Shown here piece by piece: positions 46,501 to 59,243 of a stretch of DNA of 64,000 nt. The stretch comes from Ehretia macrophylla (Eukaryota; Streptophyta; Magnoliopsida; Boraginales; Ehretiaceae), in contig CM075767.1 of NCBI GenBank assembly GCA_037974665.1, positions 312,501-376,500 on the forward strand, read 5' to 3'. Position 1 is the first letter of the stretch. Each line of letters opens with the position of its first letter. Position numbers and translations under genes: made by a program. The notes beneath the pieces are model-generated. The model made no database searches, was not told the origin of the DNA, and saw only the letters and a program-made list of their open reading frames with translations.

Positions 46501-47440
46501 ATTGAATGATGTACCTATCGTGAAGGATTTTCCGGGGGTCTTTCCTGAGGAATTGCCTGGGTTACCGCCTGATAGGGAGATAGAGTTCATGATTGACTTA
46601 TTGCCGGGGACTTCACCTATCTCTAAGACTCCGTATAGAATGGCTCCACCCGAATTGCAGGAATTGAAAGTTCAATTGCAGGGCTTGCTTGAGAAGGGAT
46701 TCATTCAGTCGAGTTCTTCACCTTGGGGTGCGCCAGTCCTATTTGTTAAAAAGAAAAACGGATCTCTTTGCTTATGCATTGATTATCGAGTCTTAATCAG
46801 GTAACCATAAAAAATAAATATCCTTTGCCTTTAATTGAAGAGTTATTTAATCAATTGCAAGGCGCCAAGGTATTCTCTAAATTCGATATGAGGCAAGGCT
46901 ATTATCAGCTGAGGATTAAGAAAGATGATGTTCCTAAAACTGCTTTCAGAACTCGATATGGCCATTATGAGTTTGTTGTCTTGCTGTTTGGTCTTACTAA
47001 TGCTCCCGCCACATTCATGGACTTAATGTAGAGGTTATTCCATCCTTATTTGGACCAATTTGTGGTTATCTTCATTGATGATATTCTTGTTTACTCTAGA
47101 TCTGAGGCGGAACATGAACAGCATCTCAGAATTGTATTGCAGACTCTTCAGGAGCATCAGTTATTTGCAAAGTTTAGCAAATGTGAATTCTGGCTTAAGA
47201 AAATTGCTTTTCTTGGCCATATTATCTCGCATGATGGTATTTCTATTGACCCAGCGAAGATTGAAGTTGTGTTATCTTGGAAACGACCTGAAACTGTCAC
47301 GGAGATTCATAGCTTCCTTGGTTTAGTTGGGTATTATCGGAGGTTCGTCAAGGATTTCTCTAAGATCGCAGGGCCTTTAACTCAACTTACTCAGAAGAAA
47401 ACATTATTTGACTGGAGTGATAAATGTGAGGCCAGCTTCC
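46501..47440 (+). pseudogene. Element Y reverse transcriptase
   Basis: Motifs in order: [31 protein letters not shown], a one-base frameshift at about 46795 inside [18 protein letters not shown] (first catalytic Asp), [14 protein letters not shown] followed by TAG (47029-47031, CAG in X), and [12 protein letters not shown] with the catalytic Asp pair. The rest reads [12 protein letters not shown] and [18 protein letters not shown]. Confidence 0.93.
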
Positions 47441-47865
47441 AGGAATTGAAGAAGAGATTGACTACAGCTCCTATTCTTGCCTTGCCTGAGGGTTATGATA
47501 ATCTGGTGATCTATAGTAATGCTTCGAAGGAAGGTCTGGGTTGTGTATTGATGCAGAATGGCAGGGTTATTGCTTATGCTTCCAGGAAATTGAAACCTTA
47601 TGAACTCAACTATCCGACTCATGATCTTGAGCTTGCAGCTATCATTCTTGCATTAAAGAAATGGCGTCATTATCTCTGGGGCAACAAGTTTGAAATCCTT
47701 ACAGATCATAAGAGCTTGAAATATCTGTTTTCACAGAAAGAGTTCAACATAAGGCAGGGGCATTGGCTGGAATTACTTGAGGACTATAACTGCACTATTA
47801 ACTATCTTCCGGGTAAGGCCAATATTGTTGCTGATGCTTTGAGTTGAAAGGCTACTGTTGCTAGC
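47441..47865 (+). pseudogene. Element Y RNase H
   Basis: [16 protein letters not shown] (first Asp of the family motif is Asn), [27 protein letters not shown] and [15 protein letters not shown] followed by TGA (47845-47847). The stop sits where X has a sense codon. Confidence 0.9.
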
Positions 47866-49426
47866 TTGATGATCAAGAATTGGGAATTCATGGAAGAATT
47901 ATGCTTATGGAAGCCTAGTACTTCAAATTCTGGTATTCAATTCGCAAGTTTGCAGATTCAATCTCTATTATTATCCAGGATTCGAGAAGCTCAACAGGCT
48001 GATCTTCAATTGTTGAAAGTCCTAGAGAATTCTAAAGGGGGAGAGTCATATTTCAAACTGCACGACGATGGTATTCTCAAATTCAAAGGTAGAATCTGTA
48101 TTCTGAATAATCCAACTCTGAAGAAGGATATTTTTGCTGAAGCACACAGTTCTAGATATACTATCCATCTAGGCAGTACAAAAATGTATAGAGATTTGAA
48201 GCAAAACTTCTGGTGGAATAATATGAAGAGAGAAATTGCTGACTATGTTGCTCGATGTCTTACTTGTCAGAAAGTTAAAGCAGAGCATCAGAGGCCTGCA
48301 GGGTTGTTACAGCCTTTGGCTATACCTGAGTGGAAGTGGGATCATATCACCATGGATTTCGTCTCTGATTTACCGAGGTCTTCGAAGGGTAATGACTCAG
48401 TTTGGGTTATTGTGGATAGATTGACCAAGACTTCTCATTTCATAGCTAAAAAGAAAATTGATTCTCTTGATAAGCTAGCAGAGTTGTATATTGAGAATGT
48501 TGTCAGACTTCATGGAATCCCAAAGAGTATTGTGTCAGATAGAGATCCCAGATTCACATCTCAGTTATGACAGAAGATTCAGAAAGCTTTGGGCACGACT
48601 TTGAGTTTCAGTACAGCTTATCATCCTCAGACAGATGGTCAATCCGAGAGAACTATCTTAATCCTCGAGGATATGTTGCGGGCTTGTATTCTGGACTTCG
48701 GTAAGAGTTGGGACTACTTTGCCACTCGCAGAGTTCGCCTATAACAATAGCTATCAAGCTACTATTGGTATGGCACCTTATGAGGCACTTTATGGGCGTA
48801 AATGCCGGTCTCCTCTCTACTGGGATGATGTTGGTAAGATGAAGACTATCGACCTTACTCTTTTACCTGAGATGAACAAAATGATTGACCATGTGCAGCT
48901 TATCAGAAAAAGAATGCTTATAGCACAGAGTCGACAAAAGAGTTATGCAGATAGACGCCGTCGTGATCTGAAATTTGCCGTGGGGGATCGAGCATTTCTG
49001 AAAATTTCTCCTCGCAAGGTTTTGATTCGATATGTGGGACCATTTGAAATAACTGAAACTATTGGTGAATTGGCTTACCATCTAGCTTTGCCTCATAGTC
49101 TGGGCAGAATTCATGATGTCTTCCATGTTTCTATGCTTCGGAAGTATCAGCCAGATCCCTCTCATATTCTTGAGCCCGAGCCTTTAGAGATCAATGAAAC
49201 TTTGACCTATACAGAGAAACCTTTTCGAATTGTTGATCAGAAAGTTCAGGAATTGAGGACTAAAAGCATTCCAATGGTTAAGGTTCTGTGGGATCATCAT
49301 GGCGTAGAGGATGCGACGTGGGAGAGAGAGGATCAGATGCGGGAGCGATATCCAGAGTTATTCGCCAAATCATGTAAGAATTGCGTGGACGCAATTAGTT
49401 TAAGGGGGAGAGGATGTGACGCCTGA
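47866..49426 (+). pseudogene. Element Y integrase with chromodomain-like end
   Basis: Zinc finger (H...[17 protein letters not shown]), catalytic core ([32 protein letters not shown]), then YNNSYQATIGMAPYEALYG and the GPFE motif. The C-terminal KVLWDHHGVEDATWEREDQM and YPELF are a chromodomain-like tail as in Tekay/Del chromoviruses; the aromatic cage residues cannot all be placed. Damage: TGG to TGA at 48568-48570, a two-base loss near 48710, and an in-frame loss of about 30 bases near 49017 relative to X. Confidence 0.92.
49399..49414 (+). other. Element Y polypurine tract
   Basis: TTTAAGGGGGAGAGGA directly before the 3' LTR; the same tract is seen in X and, inverted, in Z. Confidence 0.85.
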
Positions 49427-51902
49427 GATTTAGCCATGCATTCAATTACTGTTGCATCCTTTGTTTGCGCAATTACTTCTGTGCTTTACTAACTGACTTC
49501 TGTGACTACTATTCACTCCGTTTTTAAACTGCATTCTATTAGTGAATTAGCATTTTTATTAAATCATATTAATTGTTAGAGTAGTGGGAAAAATGTGCAA
49601 TTGAGCTAGAGGCGATAGGAGAGCTCGTCTAGAAAATGCTTTTAGTGGTTCAATGAATAGTATTACGTAACAAAACTTGGTAAATTAATTAGCTAGCTCA
49701 CATCCTTCACTTTAGGCTCGTTTTAAGCTTACTACGTGCATTATAATTGACCACTTAAGCATCTAAACATGACCCCACCTTGCTTAGCCAACATATAACA
49801 CGTTTAAGCTCATAAAATGCAAAAGAAAAAAAAAATAAAAGCTGAACAAGAGTAGCAGAAAGCCGAGAGCAGCTAGAGAGAAAAAGAGGAGATTTTTTCT
49901 CTTCAACTCTTCAATCCAAGCCTCCCCAAGACTAGAGCAAGTAGTGTAGTGTGTGTGCAAGCTTCCTAGGTACTCCTACGTGCATTGGTGAGGGATTTCA
50001 CAACTTATTTATGCATTTCTAAATAGTTGCCATTTTCTTGATTTCTTGAAAATGAGATCAAATGCTATTGTATTGATTATCTATGCTATTATACCATGTA
50101 TATGAATGCTAGAGAACATATTTGAGCCATCGTTTTGCTTTTTAAACGGTTAGAATCGTTAGTTTGATTTGTGAGGTGAATAGTGACATTTTTCTAGGGT
50201 TTTGTGTAATTGCATGTATTAGCTTGATTCAATACTCCTAATAGAAGCCTTAGGTGCTAATGAAGGTAGTCTAAAATCCCCGTGCACTTGAATTGCTCTA
50301 AAATTGCATAAAACGTAAAATAGTCGACTTTAATAAAGGGGTTTCGGGGTTAATGTGAATCCGGGTGGATTCGGGCTTCACTTCTAGTATTCTTAGGCTA
50401 CCTAGGTGCTATAGAAGCTTGGATAACCCTTGTTTGAAGCCCGGATAAGGTATGTGTAGTTTAAAGCCATAAGAGGGAATTTGGGGCTTTCGGGGTATTT
50501 GCGGGCGTTTGAATGAGTTAGAGGGTTGAGAGTGTTTCTTGAGGGTTAGTTAGAAGGTTGGGAGAGTTTCCCTTTGACATTGATTCATTAACATGGGATT
50601 GGAAGAGAAATAGTGTGAAAAACAAAGGGGTTTAAGTGAAATTTTGGTTGACTCACGCTTCTAAGTCCATGGCATGACTCCTTGAGTGTTTAAATGTGGT
50701 TTCAAGTTGATTTGGAGCTTTCGGTATGATTCCATGCTTATCATGTATATGTCCCTTTGCAAAACTGCTTATTAGCTTATATAATTACTTCTATTCTAAC
50801 TGCATCGAGGTCAACCTACTTTGTTGATCCTCCTATGTGTTATTGCTTATGTTATTGATATTAACTTGCCATTGTAAAGTGCATTGCATAGTGGTTGCGC
50901 AACCATAGTGTCAGGGGCGGTTGTGTTGAATATCGGCTGGGCAGCAGAAGGCTTGCCAGTGGATATTCAAACTCCGTACCCTATTCCCTCACTCGCCTAA
51001 TCCGGAGATTGCCAGGGGGTGTTGGGTCGTAGGATTATCGGGGTACATCCGGAGTACACCCATTGGAGTGTTTGGGGTTATGCCGGCTTATCGTGATCGT
51101 GATCGTGGTTCGTGGATCGTGAATGAAGACCAGTGAAGATTGGTGTATAGGGGTTATGTGAATTGTATCCTTTTAAATGTGTGGTTATTTAAGTTATCAT
51201 TGTTTCTTTAATTGCCTAATTGTTATTGTTGTTTAACTGTATTACTTGTTGCATTGCACGCCCCGAAACCTTATCCCTCACTGGGCAACAGTGGTTGCTC
51301 ATACCTCGATATATGTTTTAGGAGACGCTGAGGGTGATCCCCAGCTTGTTGAGGTAGTAGTGGAGGAGGAAGAGGTGCAGACAGAGCCTTTACCCTAGTT
51401 TCTGTGTGTTATTCTGAGGTGGTTGTGCCTTCTTGTTTCTATTTGGCACTTGTGTATCTATTTTATGGCCTAAGGGCTATGTATATGATGGTTGTTGTAA
51501 GAAGTTGAAGGATAGTTGGTTGTAGTGTAGAATTGGGAACTATGTCATGTAATAACTTATGTTTCTGCTTTTATTAACTTTGCATGCTTGGGAGTGAATG
51601 GCTTCTTGTAGAATGTTTTATCTTTTAAGTATGTTTTAATGTTATCCTAGAATGTCATGGCTATTAGACTATGTTATAAACAAAGTTACTTGCATGCTTG
51701 TGTGGTTTTGGAATTGTTGTTTGCTTCAAGGCTCGGATGGCCTTGAATCTTTAAATATTTAGCCATGAAAAGCTTGTTTATCTTGTAGTTACTTTATTTG
51801 AGAGTTTACAGGTTTTCAGAATGTCCACGGTACAGGGAGACTTTTTCCGTGTGTCAGGTCCGGACTTAACTTTTAGCCTGGGGGTTGGGTCTGGGCGTGA
51901 CA
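49415..51902 (+). repeat. Element Y 3' LTR
   Basis: 2488 bp, same landmarks as the 5' LTR: donor-like site 49988, island 50880-51120, acceptor ending 51321, acidic frame 51324-51398. One TGG to TAA difference breaks the island's long open frame. Confidence 0.95.
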
Positions 51903-51907
51903 TGCTT

Positions 51908-54280
51908 AATTACTTTGAATTAACATTTTTCTTAAATCATATTAATTGTTTTAGGATTGAGAAAAATGTGCATTTGAACTTAAAGCGATAGAAGCGCCTG
52001 TTTAGAAAATGTTTTGTCCAACTAATGAATAGTATTACGTAACTAAACTGTGTGTTTTAATTAGCTAACATTAAATTGCACATTAGGACTTGTTTCTAAC
52101 TAGCTAAACTGATATTAGTAGTCAACATATGCACCTAACTTGACCCCACCCTTATTATGCTCAACACACACAATTATAAGCTCATTAAACAACAAAAAAT
52201 AAAAAATAAAAAGCTGAAAAAGAAGGCAGAAACCCGATGGCCCTTGTGCATCCAATGAGGAAAATTTTGCTCTTCAATTCTCCATTCCAAGCCAAGCCAA
52301 GCTAGGTACAAGTAGTTTAGAGGGTTCTCAAGCGTTTCCCGAGCTTCTACGCGCTTTAGGTGAAGGATTTCATACTGGTTTTTGCATTTTAAAAATGTTG
52401 CTCATTTCTTGAATTTCTAGATTTGCTTGTATATGATTGTTGGATGCTCAAATGTTGTACACAAGTAGTAGAGACCATATTTATGCTATTGTTTCGTATT
52501 TTAAACAGTTGAATTTGCTCGTTGATTGTATGGCATGAATAGTGACAGGAAATCTACGGTTTTGAGAAATTGAACCTTTTAGCTTGATTCAATGGTTCAA
52601 ATAGATGTTATAGGTACTAATGAAAGTAGTGTAAAGGCCCCGTAGAGTTTAATTGCTCATAACTTAACAAAAGCATGAAAAAGCCGACTTTTAGAAAGGG
52701 ATTTCGGGGCTATCGCGAATCCGGGTTGAATTGGCTTGCACATTTGGTATTCCTAGGCTATATAGGGTCTAAATAAGCTTTGCTAACCTTCATTTGAGTC
52801 CCGGTTGAGGTATGTGTAGGAGAAAGTCAAAAGGGGAAAATTGGTGCTTTTGTGTTAAATACGGGAATTTGGGTGATTTCGAGGGTCCTAAGGGGGTCTA
52901 AGGAGTTAACTAGAAGCATGGAATAGGCCGCTTAGTAACCTAGAACCATAACATGAGTTTGGAAGGAAAACATGTTGAGTTACAAAGGGGTTTAAGTACA
53001 AATTCGATTGTCTCACGCTTCTAAGACCTTGTAATAGCTCCTTGGGTGTTTAAATATGTTTTAAAGATATTCTTGAGCTTTTGGTATAGTTCTGTGTGGA
53101 TCATGATTATGCCCCTTTGTAATCGCTTGGTTATCTATATGTTAATGCTTCTATTCTAACTGTTCCGAGGTCTACCTACTTTGTTGATCGTCCTATGTGT
53201 TATTGCTTTCATTATTGATATTGTATTGCCATTGATAAGTGTATTGCATAGTAGTTGCGCAACCATAGTGTTAGGGGCGGATGTATTGAATATCGACTGG
53301 GTTGCAGCGGGTTTGCCAGTGGATATTCGATCTCTGTGCCCTAATCCCTCACTCGCCTAGTCTGGAGATTGCCAGGGGATGTTGGGTCATAGGATTATTA
53401 GGGTACATCCGCAGTACACCCATTGGAGTGATTGGGGTAATGCTGGCACATTGATCGTGGTTCGTGGTTCGTGGATCGTGGTTCGTGATCAAAGATAAGA
53501 GAATTATTGAGTGTTGTGGTTAAGTGTATCGTATCCTTTGATATGTGTGGTTACTTACTGTTTCAATGCACTTTACTTGCCCTTCTTGCTTAACTGCCAT
53601 AATTTTTGCATTACACGCCCCAGGTAGACTTATCTCTCACTGGGCAAATATGGTTGCTCATACCTTGCTAACATGTTTCAGGAGACGTTGAGGTTGAACC
53701 CCAACTAGATTTGGTTAAGGGTGAAGAGCAGGAGGTCCAGACTGATCAGTTGCCTTAGTTGCAGTGTCTGTTTGCTTGAGGTGGATTATGGTTCTTGTTG
53801 ATAAGTGAAGATCTTGTTTGTTCTATTATATGTTCTATTTTGTAGCATAAGTGCTTATGTACATATTTGTGTGGTTGCAAGTCGAAAGCTAGATGATTGT
53901 AGTAAAAGATATGGAACTATGGCATGTAATAACTTATATTTCTATTTCTAGCTGCTTTGCATGCTTGAGGGTGAATAATCAGATGTATGGTTGTTTTCAA
54001 TTTCTAAGAATGTTTAAATGCTATCATGGAGTGGCATGATAAGCGGTTTTGTAAAGAAGTTGTCCTGTGAATGCTTGTTTGTATGTGTTTAAACTGTTTG
54101 CAATGCTTAAGGCTTGGATGGCCTTGAAGCTAAGTTTTAAATAGAAATGATGTTCCTTTTGTTTTGTGGCTTAAATTGTATGTTTACAGGTTTTCAGAAT
54201 GTTCACGGTACAAAGGAAACTCTGTCCATTTGTCGGATCCAGACTTAACCTTTAGCGTGGGGTAGGGTCGGGGCGTGACA
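51908..54280 (+). repeat. Element X 5' LTR, second part
   Basis: Continues X's LTR after the TGCTT duplication and ends GGGTCGGGGCGTGACA. Donor-like site GTGAAGG at 52360, island 53240-53480, acceptor ending 53681, acidic frame 53684-53758. Confidence 0.9.
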
Positions 54281-54286
54281 TTTAGG

Positions 54287-54298
54287 TGGTATCAAAGC
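54287..54298 (+). other. Element X primer-binding site
   Basis: TGGTATCAAAGC, Met-tRNA complement with one G to A change. Confidence 0.8.
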
Positions 54299-54650
54299 TA
54301 TAGAATGCATGAGCCGGGATAGGTTTCTCGGTCTGTGGGTAGAGGTCTATTATGTGATTGCGTGATTACATGAATTAATGACTCTTTGATTGACTGAGTG
54401 AAAATTGAATTGGTAAAGAACATGCTAGCATGGAAATGGAATGTGAAAGGTCTTTTAAGAGTTAATGTTTGAATGTGAAAAGTCTAGAATGTAGAGTATG
54501 ATTAAGTGACTTATATGTATTTCTTGTATATGAATACTCTTCTAATCTTATATGTGACTTTATGTGGATTCATTTGAACTTCTTCTTATGTGCTTTACTT
54601 GCAAACTACATATATACCTATCATAACACTTTGCATTCTAGCTGCTTGAG

Positions 54651-55850
54651 ATGGGGCCTTGTCGACAAAATAGAAATCAGAATGTTGCTGGGGAAGAGGA
54701 AGTAGATCAGCAGACTCTTAATGCACGGTTAACAACTGTTATAGGCCAGATTGCAGAGGTATTACAGAGGCAGGGAGATGATGCACCTGCAGGTAATCTT
54801 GGTCAGGGCCAAGTTAGAGCAGTGGGTGGTAGTAGCAATTATCTTGAGAAATTCCTGAATCGGGGTCCGTCTAGTTTCTTCGGGGAACCCGATGATATGC
54901 TAGCTGAGTAGTGGTTGAATAAAGTAGAGAAAATTCTGCAGGCCTCGAGTACTCTGATGCGAGGCGGGTTGCATGTGCTGAATTTTTGGTCGAGGGAGAT
55001 ACCGAGCAATGGTGGCACACCGTTAAATCTAGATGGGAGGCTGAGGCAACGCCATATACATGGGATGAGTTTGTTAGAGAGTTCCGAGAGAAATTCATTA
55101 CAGAGACAGCTATCGAGAGGTGAGAGCAAGAGTTCATTAATCTGAAACAGGGCAATATGACCATTGACCAGTATGACGCTGCTTTCATTCCCTTGTCCCG
55201 CCATGTGCCCGTATTGGTGCAGCCAGAGATCATGGGCCTGAGGCCTGATATTTCATTGAATCTGTCTACTCAAGACTATCATTCCTATGTAGCAGCTGTC
55301 AGGATAGCTGCCAGGTATGAGAAAGGGAAAGTAGACCTATTTGGAGAACCGAGCCAGCTGAGTAAACGGCCGTACCAGACTTAGAATCAGGGGTCTAAGA
55401 GGCAAACTGTATCAGTTGGTCAGAGTCAGCAGCCGAGGCAGACTCAGAGTTATACCGGGCCTACTCAGACTCAGGCACGACCAGTTTAGAGTCAAAATCA
55501 GGGGCAGTCTCGTCCAGCTGTAGCACGATCTCAACAGGGTAGTTCAGCTACCTCTTCTTACAAAGCTCCTATGGGAGGCACTATTGCGAGACGTCACCAG
55601 CAGTGTAGCTTCTGTCAACGTTAGGGCCATACTGAGGAGATTTGCTAGAGGAAATTGAACAAGTGTACAGGTTGCGGGAGTGACCAGCACAGGGTTAAGG
55701 ATTGCTTGAAATTCAAGCACACCAGAGGACAGACATCTGGTCAGGGTACTCAGACCAGGGCACCAGCTGCAGCATCAGCACCATGGGGGCAGGCCCGAGT
55801 ATTTGCCTTAGATGCAGAGGAGCTTCCGGATACGACTGCGGTAGTATAAG
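54651..55850 (+). pseudogene. Element X gag
   Basis: The start MGPCRQNRNQNV is shared with Y. Core pieces FGEPDDMLAE, TRQ-type WW region (frameshifted), FVREFREKF and YDAAFIPLSRHVP are seen in several frames. The first zinc knuckle is damaged (stop in CSFCQR...GH); the second, CTGCGSDQHRVKDC, is complete. Stops include 54909, about 55120, 55381, about 55486 and about 55621. Confidence 0.88.
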
Positions 55851-56350
55851 GTACTTTTCTTCTTAATGATCAATCAGTTAAAGTTTTAATTGACTTCGGG
55901 GCTACTTATTCATTTATTACTCCCACTTGTGCACAAAATGCTAAATTGAAACATGATAATTTGTTGCAGGAGATTGTGGTTTATACACCTATGGGTCCAA
56001 AGTTTGTTACTAAATCTATTTGTAAAGCATGTAAAATTTATATTGAGGGTCATGAATTTCCTGCTGATTTGATTATTCTACCCTTCAACGACTTTGAAAT
56101 TATATTGGGGATGGATTGGTTGGGAAGTTATTATGCACAACTTGATTGTAGAAAGAAGATTGTGAAATTAGAAATGCCTGACCAGCCTGTAATTGAAATT
56201 GTTGGAAGTAGAAAATCAATTGGAACTTCTATAATTTCTTCTATTAAGGCATCAAAACTGTTAAGCAAAGGTTGTGAGGCTTATCTTGCATATTTAATTA
56301 ACCAATCTGAGGACAAGTTGAAATTGAATGATGCCTGGTTTACCACATGA
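55851..56350 (+). pseudogene. Element X protease
   Basis: VLIDFGATYSFI: catalytic Asp and Gly are kept but Ser is Phe. ILGMDWLGSYYAQLDC follows. About 50 bases are missing at 56330 relative to Y, removing the linker to RT and shifting the frame. Confidence 0.86.
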
Positions 56351-57250
56351 TAGAAAGATAGAGTTTATGATTGATTTATTGCCGGGAACTACACCTATCT
56401 CTAGGACTCCGTATAGGATGGCTCCACCCGAATTGTAGGAATTGAAAGTTCAGTTGCAGGGCTTATTTGAGAAGGGATTCATTCAGCCGAGTTCTTTACC
56501 TTGGGGTGCGCCAGTTCTATTTGTTAAGAAGAAAGACGGATCTCTTCGCTTATGTATTGATTATCGGGGTCTCAATCAGGTGACTATCAAAAACAAATAT
56601 CTGTTGCCTTTAATTGAGGAGTTATTTGATCAGTTGCAGGGCGCCAGGGTATTTTCTAAATTTGATATGAGGCAGGGTTATTATCAGTTGAGGATCAAGA
56701 AAGATGATGTTCCTAAAACTGCTTTCAGAACTCATTATGGTCATTATGAGTTTGTTGTTATGCCGTTTGGTTTAACTAATGCTCCTGCCGCATTCATGGA
56801 TTTAATGCAGAGGGTATTCCATCCTTATTTGGACCAATTTGTGGTTATCTTTATTGACGATATTCTTGTATATTCTAAATCTGAGGCGGAGCATGAACAA
56901 CATCTCAAGATTGTATTGTAGACTCTTCAAGAACATCAATTGTTTGCAAAGTTCAGTAAATGTGAATTCTTGTTAAAGCAAGTTGCTTTTCTTGGTCATA
57001 TTATATCGCAGGATGGTATTTCTGTTGATCCATCGAAGATTGAGGTTGTATTAGCTTGGAAGCGGCCTGAAACTGTTACAAAGATTCGTAGCTTTCTTGG
57101 CTTAGTAGGGTATTACAGGAGATTTGTCAAGGACTTCTCTAAAATTGCCGGGCCTTTGACTCAGCTTACTCAGAAGAAAATTGTATTTGACTGGAATGAT
57201 AAGTGTGAGGCTAGTTTTCAAGAATTGAAGAAGAGGTTAACCACAGCTCC
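56351..57250 (+). pseudogene. Element X reverse transcriptase
   Basis: [53 protein letters not shown] and [12 protein letters not shown] are all intact from 56442 to 56921. A TAG at 56919 (CAG in Y) precedes [11 protein letters not shown] and [18 protein letters not shown]. This is the better-preserved RT of the two Gypsy elements. Confidence 0.92.
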
Positions 57251-57617
57251 TATTCTCGTTTTGCCAGAGGGTTCTAATAATCTAATAATCTATAGTGATA
57301 CTTCTAAGGAAGGTCTGGGCTGTGTATTGATGCAGAATGGAAAGGTTATTGCATATGCTTCCAGGAAACTGAAACCTTATGAACTCAACTATCTGACGCA
57401 CGATCTTGAGCTCGCAGCTATTATTCTTGCATTAAAGAAATTGCGTCATTATCTCTTGGGCAACAAGTTTGAAATCTTTACAGATTATAAGAGCTTGAAA
57501 TATATGTTTTCACGGAAAGAGTTGAACATGAGGCTGAGGCATTAGCTGGAGTCACTTGAGGATTACAACTGCACTATTAATTATCTACTAGGTAAGACCA
57601 ATGTTGTTGCTGATGCT
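57251..57617 (+). pseudogene. Element X RNase H
   Basis: [33 protein letters not shown], then TAG at 57543-57545 where Y has TGG. The end NYL..GKTNVVADALSQ is read past the stop. Confidence 0.88.
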
Positions 57618-59243
57618 TTGAGCCAAAAGGCTACCGTTGCTAGTTTAATTATCAAGAACTGGGAATTCATGGAAGAACTATGCTTATGGAAGCCCAAAAC
57701 TTCAAATTTTTCTATTCAATTTACAAGTTTGCAGATTCAATCTTTATTACTATCCAGGATTCGAGAAGCTCAACAGACTGATCCTCAATTGTTGAAAATC
57801 CTAGACAAGTCAAAATGGGTAGAGTCGGATTTCAAACTGCATGATGATGGTATTCTTAAATTCAAAGGTAGAATTTGTATTCCGTGTGAGCTAGCCTTGA
57901 AGAAGGATATTCTTGCTGAGGCATACAACTCTAAATATACTATCCATCCAGGCAGTACAAAGATGTACAGGGATCTGAAACAAAACTTATGGTGGAACAA
58001 CATGAAGTGATAGATTGCTGACTATGTTGCTAGATGCCTTACATGTCAGAAAGTCAAAGCGGAGCATCAGAGACCTGCAGGGTTATTACAGCCTTTACCT
58101 GAATGGAAGTGGGATCATATTACTATGGATTTCGTCTCAGATTTGTCGAGGTCTTCGAAGGGTAATGACTCAGTTTAGGTTGTTGTTGATAGATTGACCA
58201 AGACTTTTCACTTTATTGCTAAAAAGAAGACTAATTCTCTTGATAAGTTAGCTGAGTTGTATGTCGAGAATATTGTCAAACTTCATGGGATTCCAAAAAG
58301 TATTGTGTCAGATAGAGATCCCAGATTTACATCTCAGTTTTGGCAGAAGATTCAGAAAGCTTTGGGCACGACTTTGAGCTTCAATACTGCTTATTACCCT
58401 CAGACGGACGGTCAATCTGAGAGAACTATCTTAATCCTCGATGATATGTTACGAGCTTGTATTCTGGACTTCGGTAAGAGTTAGGAGAAATATTTGCCAC
58501 TCGCAGAGTTCGCCTATAACAATAGTTATCAAGCTCGCCTATAACAATAGTTATCAAGCTACTATTGGTATGACACCGTATGAAGCACTTTATGGGCATA
58601 AATGCAAGTCTTCTCTCTATTGGGATGAGGTTGGTGAGATGAAGACTATCAACCCTACTTTGTTGCCTGAGATTAACATAATGGTTGATCATGTGCAGCT
58701 TATCAAAAAGAGGATGCTTATAGCTCAGAGTCGGTAGAAGAGTTACGCTGATAGGTGTCGCCGAGATTTAGAGTTTACCTTGGGTGATCGGGTATTTTGA
58801 AAATCTCTCCTCGGAGAGGTTCGATTCGGCATGGTAAAAGAGGTAAACTCAGCCTGAGATTTGTTGGACCGTTTGAAATCATTGAGAGAGTTGGTGCATT
58901 GGCATACATACTAGCTTTACCTCCAAGCTTGGGCAAAATTCATGATGTCTTCCATGTGTCTATGCTTCAGAAGTATCAACCAGATCATTCTCATGTTCTT
59001 GAGCTAGAGCCGCTAGAGATCAGTGAGACTTTGACTTATACGGAGAAACCTCTGCAGGTTGTAGATCATAAGGTTCAGGTGCTGAGAACTAAAAGCATTC
59101 TGATGGTTAAGGTTCTGTGGGACCATCACGGCTTAGAGGATGCCACATGGGAGAGAGAGGACCAGATGCGAGATCACTACCCCGAGTTGTTTGCCGAATC
59201 ATGTAAGAATTGCGTGGGCACAATTAGTTTAAGGGGGAGAGGG
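57618..59243 (+). pseudogene. Element X integrase with chromodomain-like end
   Basis: Zinc-finger and catalytic motifs as in Y (VSDRDPRFTSQFWQKIQKAL, TDGQSERT) but spread over four broken frames. Stops at 58008, 58176, 58483 and 58736; a 25-bp tandem duplication at 58510-58559; a frame restart near 58797. The C-terminus KVLWDHHGLEDATWEREDQM, YPELF is intact. Confidence 0.9.
59229..59243 (+). other. Element X polypurine tract
   Basis: TTTAAGGGGGAGAGGG before the 3' LTR. Confidence 0.8.

Larger units (their letters stand above)
41911..51902 (+). mobile_element. Ty3/Gypsy element Y, full-length structure
   Basis: 9992 bp with two LTRs (41911-44397, 49415-51902; 2487 and 2488 bp) that look about 2% different over the first 200 bases, a TGCTT target duplication (41906-41910, 51903-51907), a perfect Met-tRNA primer site and a purine tract. 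It encodes gag, protease, RT, RNase H, integrase and a chromodomain-like C-terminus. Six stops, two frameshifts and a small in-frame deletion make it non-autonomous now. It is the youngest complete Gypsy element here. Confidence 0.96.
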
